Below, piece after piece: positions 10,009 to 21,705 of a stretch of DNA of 64,000 bases. The number at the start of each line of letters is the position of its first letter. Position 1 is the first letter of the stretch. The DNA is from Anthracocystis setariae (taxonomy: Eukaryota; Basidiomycota; Ustilaginomycetes; Ustilaginales; Ustilaginaceae): positions 1,240,001 through 1,304,000 of the forward strand of contig CAKMXJ010000002.1 of assembly GCA_928724745.1 (NCBI GenBank), given 5' to 3'. The notes below the pieces were generated by a model, which had not been told where the DNA came from, made no database searches, and was given only the letters and a program-made list of their open reading frames with translations. Made by a program: the position numbers and the translations under genes.

Positions 10009-12156
10009 ATGCACCTCGGCGCGGTGCTGAGCACCGTCACCACCCTCGTTCCACGCCAGACTGTATCCGACGTAGCAGGCAGCCTTTCGTTCACTGTCTG
10101 GCTTTTCGCACAATCGCCTCAGCTCCTCGAAAACTACCGTCGAGGCTCAGTCGACGGCCTTTCTCCCGTCTTCCTCATACAGTGGATGCTCGGTGATGCA
10201 ACCAACCTGATCGGATGCATCTTGACCAACCAACTACCATTTCAGATTGCAGTCGCCACCTACTTTTGTTGCATAGATGTTTGCATCCTCTCGCAGTACG
10301 TCTACTATACCCTCAAGGCACAACGCCAAAGGAAGAAGAGCAGCAAGGTGGTGCCAGGCCACAATCCATACTCGGTCTTGAGCGAGACGAGCGAATTGCT
10401 CGGCAGAGGTAGCAGAGGACATAGCTACTTGAGAAGTGCCAGTAAGAGGAGAGGCTTGAGCCAGAGTCAAGTCCTTTATCGCCCTTCCGATTCGCATCAT
10501 CACCACCATTCATCGTCAAGATCCCGATCCAGACAGGCCCCGCTCCCGCTCAGCAGAAGTGGCTCCACCGACGCAGTCATGGGGGTAGCCAACTACAGAG
10601 CCATGTCGGACGCAGCTTTGTCCGTGGCACAGTTGGCTCACGAAGCCGCCAGGAGGAGGCAGGCCATGATGCTTGATGTGCACGCGGTGGACGAAGATTA
10701 TTTCCCGCACAATAAGAGAAAGAGCTCAAGTAGGAGTAAATCGAGGGCGAGCTCGAGTCCCAACCATTCGCTCCCGCCAAGTCGGAGTAGAAGTAGGAGT
10801 AGGGTCAATAGTCATGACCTTGCGAGATCCGAATTGGACGCTGTCTCTGGGGAAGCAGCAGCAGCAGTAGCAGCGGTGGCGGCGGCGGCGGCGGGGAAGA
10901 GTAGGAGGAAGAAGGGTAAAGGAAAGCATATTCCAGAGAGAGTGGATTTCGTCCCCTCTGAGCTCAGTCCCACTCGAGAAGTCAAGGCAGCGGATGAGGA
11001 AGAAGAGGAAGAGGAGGAGACCGAATCCGAAGCGGAACATGCGACGGCAGAAGGTATGGCGGATAGCGTCACCAGCCTTGCTTCCGTCTCGACAGACACC
11101 ACAGGTACCCAATCCACAGACAGCCTCGCTGCTGAACCGAGAGGGAGGGATATGGTCCGTACAGCAACCCGGATCGAGACGATTTCTGGAGAAGCAACGC
11201 CTGTTCCACGCCAGGGAACCTGCTCACCGTACTCTCAACACACTTCGGGCTCTGATGGGACGGCACGTTACGTAACTCCACCAGCGGCATCCACGGATCG
11301 TCCGGAAAGGATGGCCATGTCTCATCACCAGCTCGGACAGCATCCGAATCGAGAGAGCAGCGATGAAGAGGAGCAGCGATCCACGGCGGACGGGACTCAG
11401 ACTGCATCAGAAACGAACGCAAAGACGAGCAAGAAGAGACGAGCGACTGACTCGACGCGCTCGTCGTCGCCGATGGCGGAAATGCACAGGTCCGTGGATG
11501 GACTAAGCCAAGGGTGGAAGAAGAGGACGTTGAAGAGGAGTGAGAGTTCCAGGTCGCAGTCGAGTAGGCGGATGCTCGGCTCCACATTGTCGATCTCAAA
11601 TGCCAAAGATGGAACGAGCAAGAAGAGGCCTAGCACCAAAAGCCCCGCATCGCTGCGAAGGAGTATTGGCATGGTGCTTCTCGGCGTCATGATGATCTCA
11701 TCTCTTCCTGCGTCCACTTCTACACCTATCGCAAGTACGATTTCTCTGAATGGTGCAACGACGGCTAGCAGCGGCTGGTCATTGTTGCTGGGGGAACGAG
11801 GCGATGCAGCCAACATGCAGAGAGTGATTGGTAGGATCTCGGCATGGCTGTGTGCGCTTCTGTACATCACCAGTCGGATCCCACAGATCTGGGAAAACCA
11901 CATCCGACGCTCGGTCGAAGGCCTCTCGATCCTCCTCTTCATGGCAGCATTCACCGGTAATCTGTGCTACACCGTCTCGGTTCTTTCGAATCCGTCGGCC
12001 CAAGGTCAAGGTGCCAGAGCGTACCTGCAAGAAAGCCTGCCGTTCTTGTTAGGTTCGGGTGGAACGTTGGTGTTTGATCTCATCATCGTCGGACAATGGG
12101 TTGCTTGGAGTGGCAAGCAGGAAGAGATGCAAGTGGAAGTAGAGAGGTCGGAGTAG
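10009..12156 (+). CDS. PQ-loop repeat vacuolar amino-acid transporter (YPQ/SLC66A1-like)
   Basis: A single exon of 715 codons. Residues about 20-110 form the first PQ-loop half: a helix with LFAQSPQLLENYRRGSVDGLS, then a WMLGDATNLIG helix. Residues about 610-700 form the second half, with TSRIPQIWENHIRRSVEGLS and a final pair of helices. The two Pro-Gln turns and the paired seven-helix arrangement define the family, whose characterised members export cationic amino acids from the vacuole or lysosome. Unusually, the halves are separated by a polar loop of roughly 450 residues with Ser/Arg, Ala and Glu runs; typical family members are only ~300-400 residues in total. It converges on RIC1, with 117 bp between stop codons. 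Confidence 0.88.
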   Translation: MHLGAVLSTVTTLVPRQTVSDVAGSLSFTVWLFAQSPQLLENYRRGSVDGLSPVFLIQWMLGDATNLIGCILTNQLPFQIAVATYFCCIDVCILSQYVYYTLKAQRQRKKSSKVVPGHNPYSVLSETSELLGRGSRGHSYLRSASKRRGLSQSQVLYRPSDSHHHHHSSSRSRSRQAPLPLSRSGSTDAVMGVANYRAMSDAALSVAQLAHEAARRRQAMMLDVHAVDEDYFPHNKRKSSSRSKSRASSSPNHSLPPSRSRSRSRVNSHDLARSELDAVSGEAAAAVAAVAAAAAGKSRRKKGKGKHIPERVDFVPSELSPTREVKAADEEEEEEEETESEAEHATAEGMADSVTSLASVSTDTTGTQSTDSLAAEPRGRDMVRTATRIETISGEATPVPRQGTCSPYSQHTSGSDGTARYVTPPAASTDRPERMAMSHHQLGQHPNRESSDEEEQRSTADGTQTASETNAKTSKKRRATDSTRSSSPMAEMHRSVDGLSQGWKKRTLKRSESSRSQSSRRMLGSTLSISNAKDGTSKKRPSTKSPASLRRSIGMVLLGVMMISSLPASTSTPIASTISLNGATTASSGWSLLLGERGDAANMQRVIGRISAWLCALLYITSRIPQIWENHIRRSVEGLSILLFMAAFTGNLCYTVSVLSNPSAQGQGARAYLQESLPFLLGSGGTLVFDLIIVGQWVAWSGKQEEMQVEVERSE

Positions 12157-12273
12157 ATGGTTGTAAAAAATCGCAATTTTCATTCGGGGGGGTTTTTTTT
12201 TTCGTCTTCTCAGTGCAAGTTCCGTGGAGTTGGCGTACAATGAAATTGAAGATTGGGGACTTGGGGTGGGGGA

Positions 12274-12525
12274 TCATGATTTTGGGGAAGGTGAAGTGGG
12301 GGTGGTGGTGGTGGTGGTGGTGTCGGTATCGGTTCTGTTGGTGTCCCAGATGTGGTCGGATGAGCGTAGGCCGACGCGGGTGAGGCTGATACCGATGCCT
12401 TGTGTATAGAGTCTTTTCGCGGTGGTGGGGGAGAGCCTGTTGATGGAAATGGCAGGGGTTGTTTCGACTGATTTTTCGGATTTCGAGCGAGGCGGAAGTT
12501 GAGGTCGATCCGTCGGCGCTGTTTC

Positions 12526-12572
<47 letters not shown>

Positions 12573-15500
12573 CTTCTTCTTCGTCTTCTTCGGTCATGGT
12601 GTCGAGTTTGGTGGGGGTGGAGCTGATCGGTGCTGATGCAGTGCGTACCATACGAGGAGCGGGTATCTGTAGTTCAAGCTTGTTCTCCCCTGCATTTCCC
12701 AGGATGCCTGCTTCCTCCACAGCAAGCCTCAATGCACCACCGGTGGGATCCATGCTCGCAACAAACCGCACAAGATCGTGACACGTCGACCAATCCTCTT
12801 TCTGCACCGCCAATTTCAGCAGCTCGATCGTGTGCGCGATCGACACCTGCAGTGGCTCCAAGTTGTGCAGCACCAAAAGGTACATCCCCGCAGTGCGCAA
12901 CTGATCGGCCTGAATACACTTCTGGAAAAGTTCGCGCGGTGCCCCAACCACGTCAAAAAGATACGCCCAACGAGCCACTTCCGTTTTACGTGCGCAACCT
13001 ACAACCACCTCGAGTGCTTCCGGAAAGTGGTCCAGAAACTCGACGACAAGTGGCAGAATCGCCCGTGTAGTTGGCGATGAAGAGCGAGACTTTGAGCTGT
13101 TACGTCGGTTGATCTCAGGCAGGCTGAGGTGCTTGCCGTTGGGCTTCGATGTTCCATCCGGGTCTTGATTCTCGTTTCGCTGCTGAGCTTCTTCTTCATC
13201 TTCAGCCACATCGGCAAGCAGGGAGCTAGCACTGCGCTCTTTTTGGAGCACGCTACCCGATCCTTTGCGGGCATAGAGCGCATCACCCAAACCGGCATCA
13301 GCTTCGTCTTCGAGCACCGCATGCAAGAGAATTTCGAGCGCGTGCGCAAAATAGACCAGGTCCTGGTAAGAAGCAGCAAAGAAGACTGCTTCATCGACAA
13401 GGCCCTTCTCCAGATAGTTGCGTAGTACTTGATGCAAGAAGAGATGCGTAGTGGTGCCTGCACGCCATAGCGCAAAGTCTAGTGACCGGCGTAAGGAGAC
13501 CTCGGATTCGACACCAAGCACGATGCCCTTTTCCAGCAGGACGCACAAAGGGTAGAAGTCGAGCGGCATGAACACGGAAGATTCGATCGTTTTGTATTCT
13601 GGTAGCTGTTCGCGCTCCTCGTCGTCGTCATCCGAGTTCATCGACTCGTCAGGATCAGAATTGGGGATGCGGAGTGCGTCGAGCCAAAGCTTGATGCCAC
13701 TGCCATCGTAACCCCACAACGAGTTTTCGAGCGTGCCAATACCTTGCAAATGCGTCCAGTAGTATTCGATTTTGTCGCCGAGGATCTGCATATCGTAGGC
13801 GACCTCTTCGTCGTCAGTGTCAAGCAGGTCTTGATCGTGACGTGGATCATCGAAGTCCTCCAGCGTCTGCGATGACGGCATCCTGTGTCCGGTGCGAATC
13901 CTGCGTGGTCGCAACAAGACCAGCTTGCCGTCGATGAGGAAGATGATTGTAGCAACCGCCAAGTCGTCGATAGGGTCTCCAAAGCGTTGTTGGCTTTCTG
14001 GAATCATCCAACTCATGCCTCGGACTCGCGCTGGCTCGCCGACGACACCCTCGAATGTGATAGACCCGCAAAGACGAAGCCGAATGCGATCCTGCGAAAG
14101 GTCGATGAGGAAGTGGTAGAATGTGTTGTTCGCGGTGTACACGAGCAGACTGTTGTCGAAGAGCGAAGTGAGGATGACCGGGCTGGGCAGCACCTGCAGA
14201 TCGAGCAAGTTAGCTGAATCAAGATCGCTGTCACGCGAATAGAGTCGCAGCTGAAACTCTCCTCCGGCATCACAGGCAGCGATCAGGACGTGCTGGAACC
14301 ACTGCATGCCGCCTCGAACAACAAAAGACTGTTCCTGAGCGACGCTCTTATGCATCTTCCATCGACCTGATGTGGCAGAATAGTGCGCCAGGCCGCGTCG
14401 ACCCGCCACAGCGATCAGATTGCCATCGGCACTGATGGCTGCATATCTGACTGGCCAGTTTGCTGCAAGGTAGGACTGCGGGATCTTGATGTGCTGCCAC
14501 ACATCACTCTCTGGCGTGATAGCGGTGAGATCGTTTTGGTCAGCGCCTCGGTAGACATGTAAGCTGTCGTCGGTCTGATAGAAGGCGAAGCGCGTGTTGT
14601 CGGGCGAGTGCTGGCCTGCTACGGCAGATTTGGAGAAGGGCAGCACGAAAAGCTGGTTGTCTGGCCGTAAGGCAGCAGCGCCCTGCTTTGGTAAAGAAAG
14701 GAGGAATAGCTCGGTGTTGCCGGGACCCCAAAAGAGATCACGGGTGCCGAACATGAAGGCGTCGGAAAAGTGCTTGGAAGCCAGCTCCCAGTCCTCTCGC
14801 AGGCTGCAACCCATAAGCTTGCCGTACGTTGACCAGATGGAGAGACCCTTGTCCCATGCTACGGCAAGCGCGTATCCATCACTAGTCCAAGAGACGGTCC
14901 GGACCGATCCAGTGGTGAGGTAGCTGGCAGTCGACTTGAGCGCCTCTCTGACCGACAAGGTATGCGAGGGGATCGGAGTGCGGCCGGCAGCGCGATAGTT
15001 GTAGACAGCGACGGTGCCGTCGGCAAGGCCCAAAGCGATGAGGCTGAACTTGGCGTTGATCGATACAGATGTCGCATGTAGTTCGGCAGAAAGGGCACCG
15101 ATGGTAGGTACAGCGGATGGCTCGGCAGTGGGTGCTTGTGGCGGTGTACCTGAGTCAACTTGTGGTGGTGCACTCTCTGGCGAATCGTTGGGGGCAGTGC
15201 CGTTCGCTAACGAGGTTGTGTCGGTCTTCTCCTCCGCTTCGTTCAATTTTGCCTCCGCCTTCTCGTTGTCTGCTTGGATTGAGTTGGCCTGCATCGAAGC
15301 TTCAGAACCGCGCTCGACCGTTGAAGAGGCACGTTTGCGGCTCTTGGGCGGCGCACCATGGAAACATTTGCCAGTCCAGAGCAAAGAGGCGTTAGCGAGG
15401 AGGTCAAAGTTGGCCACGTAGGCGCGACCATCGGAGGTGAGCCATACAAAGACATCCATGGGTCGAGAGTAGCAGATTTGTGTGATTTGCACCTGCTCCT

Positions 15501-16302
15501 GCGCGTGATCTGAGTCGTTGTCGCGACGGATGGTCGGGTAGAACCAACTCAACTGTGAAGCTAAGGTGGTGCGAGTGCGCACCAAAGGATCGTTGAAGTC
15601 GGGCGGTGGTGCATTGGGATCATCGGGGGGCCATCGAATGGATTGGATGGCTGGCGGAGAGGTTGTACTGACGAGCATATGAGTCTCTGTGGATGTGGCA
15701 TAGCCGAGGCCTGCATCAATACGGAGAACGAGGCGGAAACGGAGTTGGCAAGCCTCGCCTGCTAGACCGCCGAGACCGAGGTCACCTGCTGCTGCACTTT
15801 CACCTGCGCCTGGCGAGAATGAGTTGCGCAAGGCATTCGGATTGGGTGCGAGCAAGTCGCCTGCTTGTGAACGAGAACCAGAGCCGGAATACGGGATGTA
15901 GCTGTAGATGGTGGTACCTGCATGGCGATAGACGATGTTGTATAGTAGAAGGAAGTTGAGGTCGGTTTGCACAAGCAAAGCTTTTCCATCTGGCCTCCAT
16001 TCAAGTCGGACGTTGTTGCCGTAGTCGATGATGCTTTGCGGTGTGCGGACAAGCGCTGCAACAACCTGAGCGGGCCGAGCAGACCAGATCGAGATGGTGG
16101 TGCTGCCGAGTGTAGCCCACATGATTGCGTTGCGAGATCGAGCTATCTGTAAGATGCGCTCTTGTGCGTCATGCTGACCATGCTCAGCTGGGTCTGGGAG
16201 TTGTTGAGCTGCATCCTTGTCGAATCGCAGGAAGGTGGCAGGCTGATCGAGTCCCGAAGGTGTGAGGTGTATCCTCTCGGCGCAAGCTGTGGGCCAGTAC
16301 AT
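12274..16302 (-). CDS. RIC1: RIC1, subunit of the Ric1-Rgp1 GEF for Rab6/Ypt6
   Basis: A single exon of 1,342 codons starting MYWPTACAERIHL, the usual RIC1 N-terminus. The first ~750 residues show the repeating beta-propeller texture of RIC1, for example WATLGSTTISIW, VRLEWRPDGKALLV and VRTVSWTSDGYALAVAW. Residues about 900-1240 are the helical RIC1 domain, with HLFLHQVLRNYLEKG, a LPLVVEFLDHFPEALEVVV segment and MYLLVLHNLEPL. With Rgp1 it activates Ypt6/Rab6 at the Golgi for endosome-to-Golgi traffic. The insert near residues 320-400 and the C-terminal polyglutamine tail are low complexity. It lies downstream of FUN14 on the same strand and convergent with the PQ-loop gene. Confidence 0.92.
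12526..12572. repeat. CAA/TTG trinucleotide repeat (polyglutamine)
   Basis: About 16 uninterrupted TTG triplets on the plus strand. Read on the minus strand they encode a pure CAA polyglutamine run close to the RIC1 C-terminus, next to a Glu-rich run. Such pure repeats change length easily. Confidence 0.95.
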
Positions 16303-17139
16303 GCTGACGTAGATTCAGATGAAGAGTCGGATGAGCTTGTCTGAGTGTAGGTTGGAAAGAAGCGCGCAACGCCAAGTAGGCGGATGCCAAGATAGAGATC
16401 AGCTTAAATCTTGACCTGTCGGCTACCTAGCGTTCATCCGAAATGGTGGAGAGCCGCGTTGAAATCGCCCGACCCAACCTGTAGTGTTCGTGGCCCGGCG
16501 GATACTGACGCCTGTCCGTCTGTCCGCTTGCAATGCTAGGATCGTGTTAGTTTAGTGATGGTGGAGTGAGTGCATGTAGAACACGAAGAGCTGATGTTGG
16601 AAATCGAGTTTGGCTGCAAGTGGACCCTGCTTTTCTCGCTGGAAAGCCGCGACTGTGTCGAAAGCGAAATTCCAGTGACACTGGCTTGTGCGGCAAATCC
16701 ATGGCGGGCATGCTACCGTGTCGATTCCAAGTGACCGAATGCTCTCGGCTTGACGTTGTTGCTACACAGCACATTGTGAAACCGTTTCGAGCCGTCAAAC
16801 ATCTATGACAACTCATTCGAGACACCGATCTGCACAACTGATATCTCTTCAATGTTGACACGCCGGCCTCTCAGGACCGCGAGTAAGTGCTCAAGCGGTA
16901 GCGGATCCCTCTTCGGATTGCTCATTTCTTCTACCCTGAAATGGTAGGATAGCGCCAAGGCGATGCGATTGGTTGCGCTCCGATCCGCTCCTTCCTTGAG
17001 TGCTTTAGAAATTTGATCGTGCTCGCTTCTGTTTCTCACTTCAGCCGTGAGGTTCGCAGCACGTCCCTGTCAAGATTTGTTGATTTGATTTCGTATAGTA
17101 TCTGCCTTGCGCAGCTGGAACAGGGCGGGAGCGTATCGC
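16303..17139. other. intergenic between FUN14 3' end and RIC1 start
   Basis: About 840 bp. It contains a minus-strand frame of 78 codons (16803-17039) and another at 16547-16861, neither with a motif I recognise, and no convincing splice structure linking them. It should contain the RIC1 promoter. Confidence 0.5.
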
Positions 17140-17940
17140 CTAACCGAGGCGCAGACCGAGAAGTAGACCAGCCATAAAAGTGGCACGCGGCTGGAAGTCG
17201 GCCATCAGGAAGTTGGTAGTCCTGTTCCAGATCCTCTGCAGAGTGCTACCGGAATAGCCCCTGACACTTCCAGTCTCTGGCCCCGCAGCACTGCCGACAA
17301 GCTTGTCGTACTTGGAGTTGATAGCCGACCAGTTGACCTGGATCAGCTTCTGACCATTGAGGTATTGCAGCAGAATGTAGCAGCCACCGAAAAGGAAAGC
17401 GATGAGCTTCAAGCCCTTCTTGATGAAAACACCCGCACAGAAGCCGCAAATCGTGCCAAACGAAAGCTGGTAGACATTGACGATGCTCTGTTGCTCAGTA
17501 GTGACCGAGGTGGTGTCACCCTTGGTCTCGACCGAGACAGGCGCAGATGTAGCGTAAGGACGAGCGGATTCACACTGAACACGTTGCGAGGTGAAGGCGC
17601 TCAATCCGGCAGCGCCAATGATGGTGCCACCAGCAAGCATGAAACCCAACCGGGCCGATGAACCAGAGGTGGATGCAGAGGCTGCCATCACGCCTCGACG
17701 AGCCTGTTCGAAGCGTGCGTGCGGGTTGATACGTTTGCCGTAGTAGCTGCGAGCCTGTTGCGGCATACGCATGTTGAGACCAACTCTTGCCTGAGCCATG
17801 GATGCAGACTACGGCACCATGCACAGAAACCACAAAGCTTAGTCAGCACGATTCGCCTTGTGCGTATCACATCTTGCAACACAGCGCAAACTTACCTTGC
17901 AGGCCTGCGGAACGGCGCGCATCAATGGGAATGCATTCAT
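17140..17940 (-). CDS. FUN14 family mitochondrial outer-membrane protein
   Basis: Two exons. Exon 1 (17940-17896) encodes MNAFPLMRAVPQACK and ends at AAG|GTAAGT. Exon 2 starts at 17808 after CCGTAG and continues in phase 0, giving 237 residues. The N-terminus is rich in Arg, Ala and Ser without acidic residues, as in a mitochondrial presequence (RMPQQARSYYGKR). The FUN14 domain covers about 125-237, with the glycine-rich helix YQLSFGTICGFCAGVFIKKG, LKLIAFLFGGCYILLQYL, and a terminal ATFMAGLLLGLRLG. Family members sit in mitochondrial membranes; animal FUNDC1 is a mitophagy receptor, and yeast-type members are linked to mitochondrial lipid or quality control. A downstream in-frame ATG at 17799 exists, but exon 1 supplies the presequence. 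Confidence 0.85.
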
Positions 17941-18252
17941 CTTGCTGAATAGCTGCAACCCTCGTTACCGGGGAGAGATGATGATGATGATGATGATGAT
18001 GATGTGATGATTGATGATGGTTGTCGAGAGTAACAAAGATACCATCCACCACTCAAAGCTCTCCTCCATCCCGGCAACCCTCCGCTCTCGGGCACCAACA
18101 TAAACCTCCACATCATCGGCATCCTCCGCGGGTCCACAACCTCAACCCAAAAAAAGCAACACACACCACTTAAATACTCCGCCAACGCCAGACTCCGCAA
18201 AATCCACCACACAGCCATTTGACCAACAATCAAACATGGTAAGGAATGAAAA
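17941..18252. promoter_or_regulatory. bidirectional promoter with GAT microsatellite and orphan ATG|GTAAGG
   Basis: This segment lies upstream of FUN14. It holds a (GAT)n repeat at about 17976-18004 and a C/A-rich stretch ending in a plausible plus-strand start ATG at 18236 followed at once by GTAAGG. A first exon consisting only of ATG, then an intron, is common in fungal ribosomal-protein-type genes. No host exon follows; degraded recombinase sequence starts within about 20 bp. It may be the remains of a host gene truncated when the island formed. Confidence 0.4.
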
Positions 18253-21200
18253 TTGCATCCAAATATTCATTTGAAAAAGCAGTCCTTTTTATTGGATGGG
18301 AAAATGAGGGTTCCCAACACAAAACTACATGTTAGAAGTGACTTTGACCATGTAAAAGAGTTTTGTTGCACCTTTGCATTCCAGATGTTGTTTGACCTGA
18401 ATGCCTATCAAGCTGCAGGCAATGTCTTGCTCCTTCTTGAATTTAAAATCCCAGTGGATTGGTGGCAGACAGTGCAGGAAGCCAACTTGGTCCTGTCAGG
18501 ATTGAGGAATGGAAGGTCTTCAAACAGACCAGGGAGGGTATAGTAACTTTCACTGTAGGCCATTTGCCATATTAGCATAGGAAGTCACAAGATCCCAATA
18601 CCGTATACTGTACTATGCCCCTGTAAAAGTCTAATTTGAATGCTCAGATTTTGTGGCAACTTTGATCCACTCCAGACAACCTCCTCCTCTGATCCCTGCA
18701 AGAGCAAGCCAAGCTGGCTTTCAATCACCTGCTTGTTGGGAGGCCACAAAGGGAAGGGAAGGGAAACAGGACCTGCTCAATTGCAGGTTGTGCACAAGCC
18801 CCCTCGCTTCCAATTCAACTGCAAGGTCAAGTTTTGCAGCTTGAAGGGATACATAAACAATCCCAGCAAGTACCAGTTGCAGCCGCTGTACAACGCAGGC
18901 AGAATGCCGTGCCTTGAGCCAGTACTGCTGCTTGGCCTCCTTGCAGACAAGGATCAGGTCTTTGCCAAGGGGAGTAGCATCGCGAATGTAATCAACACCA
19001 CCAATGAAACATACTTTGATGATCATGACCTCCTTGCCATTCCAATGCAAGATGAGGCTGCCAACCAATTTGTTTTCTGGGCTTTTGAGATGGGCTCAGA
19101 TGAGCAATGGGCAACTTCGCCAACAACGCCCCTGACCAATGCTATGCTGGGTGACCAAACCAACAAGATGGCTCTTGTTGCAGGTCTGCCTGACTATCGG
19201 CTCTACACGTTGAGGCGTTTGACCATTCAGACGCTTGACCGGACTTCTGTCACCAAGGGAGCCAAGCGCCTGTCTGTTGGCCATTCCCTTGCTTTGTTGA
19301 CCATTGTCAAGAGCTACCTTGCACGTCGAAACGTTGTTGACATCCAATGACTTGTGCGAGATGGCAAGGAGCACAAGGATCGCATCATGTCACTGTTAAG
19401 CGCCAAGGGTCTGACAACCTCCTGACTGTGCGGCGTGGCACGCGGTGCGCGAGGCTTGGGCTTGAGAGCGCGTGGCGGGAGTGGTGGCCACGAGAGTCAC
19501 CGAGCACGATCCTGAGGTTAACGGTTCTACCGTTGGGTCTGATATTCGCTATTACTCAAGGTAACTAAGAATACATTCGACGGCGGACAACAAGGAGGTG
19601 GCGCGCGACTCCCACCTTATAAGGCATCACGCGTGCCACGCGCCGCGCGCCTCTTCCTGGAAACACGCGGCTCGCGCGCGGCCCCGACTCACGACATATG
19701 GGTTGGGCCCCTGTGTCGAACGCTGCGCGGCGCGCCTCCTTTTTCAGGAAGCGACGCGCGGCGCGCTCCTCCATTCCCAGCATCCCCCGTAGCTCGCCCC
19801 TTAATGGTAACACCCCGCGTGGCACGCCCTCTCCCCAGCGCGGCCGTCGGACAGCACGCTGGCTGAGAGCCTTCGCCCAGCCGTAACAGTCACACGGTCT
19901 TTGTCACATACAGGCAATCCAGCACCAGCCATCAAAGCTGGATGCTGGCAGCTCTTCAGAGGTGGAGCAGTCACCAACAATGCAGCGGGTCAATCGTCTG
20001 CACCAGGAGGCGGTCAGGACCCTCAAAGCTGCCACCGTGGCCAGCTGCTCATCCCAGGAGTGCCAAGCCCTGCAAAGGGAGGTTACAAAATGCAAGCGAC
20101 GTGTGACCAAGACACGCCGGCAGCTCAGGCTAAGAGCGCTTGTCGAAAAGGCTTTCCAAGCCGATCGAGATGACACCATTCGCAATCTGCTTGGCTCAAA
20201 TTCCAGTCCAGATGCCGCTGCTCAAGAAGCAGAAAGCGAAGAAGACGAGGCCGAGGTTGGACAGACAGGCGCAAGCGAGACATGGCTGGAACGGGCTGCA
20301 GCCATCCCAATCTTGGTGCATGCAACGTCTTTGGCACCCGACCTGGTTTCAGACGAGACTCAACCAGACACCAAGACGCCACCCGCTGCACTCAACCCTC
20401 TCAATGCCGAACCAATCAGAGGTAATGAGACTGGTATTGCTTCCCTGATGGATGCCTCGATGCCTGCGCCTCCAAGCCTGCCAGCTCCAGCTCCATCTGA
20501 GACTGCAGATGATCTCCCATCCCTGCCAGCACCAGACGCTCAAGCGGAGCGTCTTTGCCAAGCATTTGTGGATCTCCACAACGCTTTCAGCTTGGCGCTG
20601 GCGCTTCCACAGCCTGACTACCGGCTGGTGAAAGAGGATGGCGTTTGCTGTCCCTTATGCAAAGTCTGGGCTGCCTTGAACAATGACAATGTTGGCAACC
20701 AGAATGGACTGTTTGACTCCATCAAGCAGAGCACAGGTGGGATGTGTCCTTGGTGCAATAAACCCTTCCGCACCGTCACAAAGAAGAAGGGAAGTGGGCC
20801 TTGCACACGCTGGGATATCATCATGCATGTCACAGCGTGTTCCAAGCCCCACATTCAGGATCGATATGTCTGGGTGTGCTTGACATCCTTGGCCGGTCAG
20901 CACTGCCTACATCGCAGCTGCAGCAGAGCACCGCCACTGCTCAGCCATGACGATGCCCTGTCCAAACATGTCTCAGGTCATTACCAGCAGACCAACGCAA
21001 GCATTTGGGGCCTCCTCAAGTTTGATCAAGCTTCTTTTGACTGTCCTTATTTGCAGGACAGGCAACTGTGCAAATGGACAGTGGCCTCCTCGCATGACCG
21101 GCCCATCTCAAATCTGGCGGTGTTCTGCCACTTCGACCAAGTACTGCATATGGCACAACAAATGGCTCTTTGGTATCAATCAGGCTGAGCAGCACTATGC

Positions 21201-21705
21201 CAAGCATGTAGATGCCTTCCTCAAGGGCTATGGCGAGCCCAAGTGGGAACAACTTTGCTGTAGGTTCTGCCTGGTGGATGAGGACTTGTCTATGGCCGCA
21301 AGAGGGCATCTTTACAAGGAAAACCACAAGCTGGTCCGACATGTGTGCATGCAGCACATCTATCCAGACCACCAAGAACTTTGAGACTGTCCTTATTGCC
21401 CTTTGCAAGTCCCTGTGCACGACTTTGTGGACCACCTGCACAATGAGCACAATCTCAAGCTCAGGCCGCACGCCATCCCTGCTTGTCAGCATGATCAGGT
21501 TGGCAAACCATGGGACAAAGCTGGCAGGGATGTCTGGCTGCAATGGATCAAAGGCCTTCCCAACACACCTGCAACCGAAGCGCCTCAGCCACAAGCCTCA
21601 GTTGCAGGCAATAGTTGCTCTGTGATGCGAAACGCACGCCTGGGTTGGCACAAAATCGGGACGACAATCAACCAAGATAGTCTGCCTGTTCTGCAGCATC
21701 GATGA
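18253..21705 (+). pseudogene. DUF3435-type tyrosine recombinase, decayed and split by a solo LTR
   Basis: The open stretch at 18640-19350 carries features of the DUF3435 tyrosine recombinases (Starship-captain/Crypton-related): KGYINNPSKYQ, MPCLEPVLLLGLLADKDQVF, then LYTLRRLTIQTLD, a GHS motif, and YLARRNVVDIQ. These fit the catalytic Arg, His-like and Tyr region. An in-frame TGA follows VDIQ. A 495-bp solo LTR (19394-19888) with a GTCAC duplication interrupts the gene; leaving out the LTR and one duplication copy, the frame continues into 19894-21188. That part holds a coiled, Arg-rich region and Cys/His zinc-binding modules (CPLCKVW, CPWCNKPF), followed in other frames by CRFCLVDEDL and CPYCPLQVPVHDFVDHLHNEH. 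The family typically has such a zinc-rich C-terminus. The 5' end is missing and several stops are present, so it is inactive. Confidence 0.7.
19394..19888 (+). mobile_element. solo LTR 1 (Copia-like, TGTTA...TAACA), CpG-rich
   Basis: It begins TGTTAAGCGCCAAGGG and ends CCGTAACA, with the target duplication GTCAC at 19389-19393 and 19889-19893. No gag-pol lies between, so it is a solo LTR of 495 bp left by LTR-LTR recombination. It interrupts the recombinase relic. It is strikingly rich in CpG and GCGC (especially 19600-19880), unlike its relative at 22104. Orientation follows the TG...CA reading and is arbitrary without internal sequence. Confidence 0.85.

Noticed and set aside
16547..17039. 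Small gene(s) between FUN14 and RIC1
   Set aside because: Frames of 78 and 104 codons lack motifs and cannot be joined with convincing splice sites.
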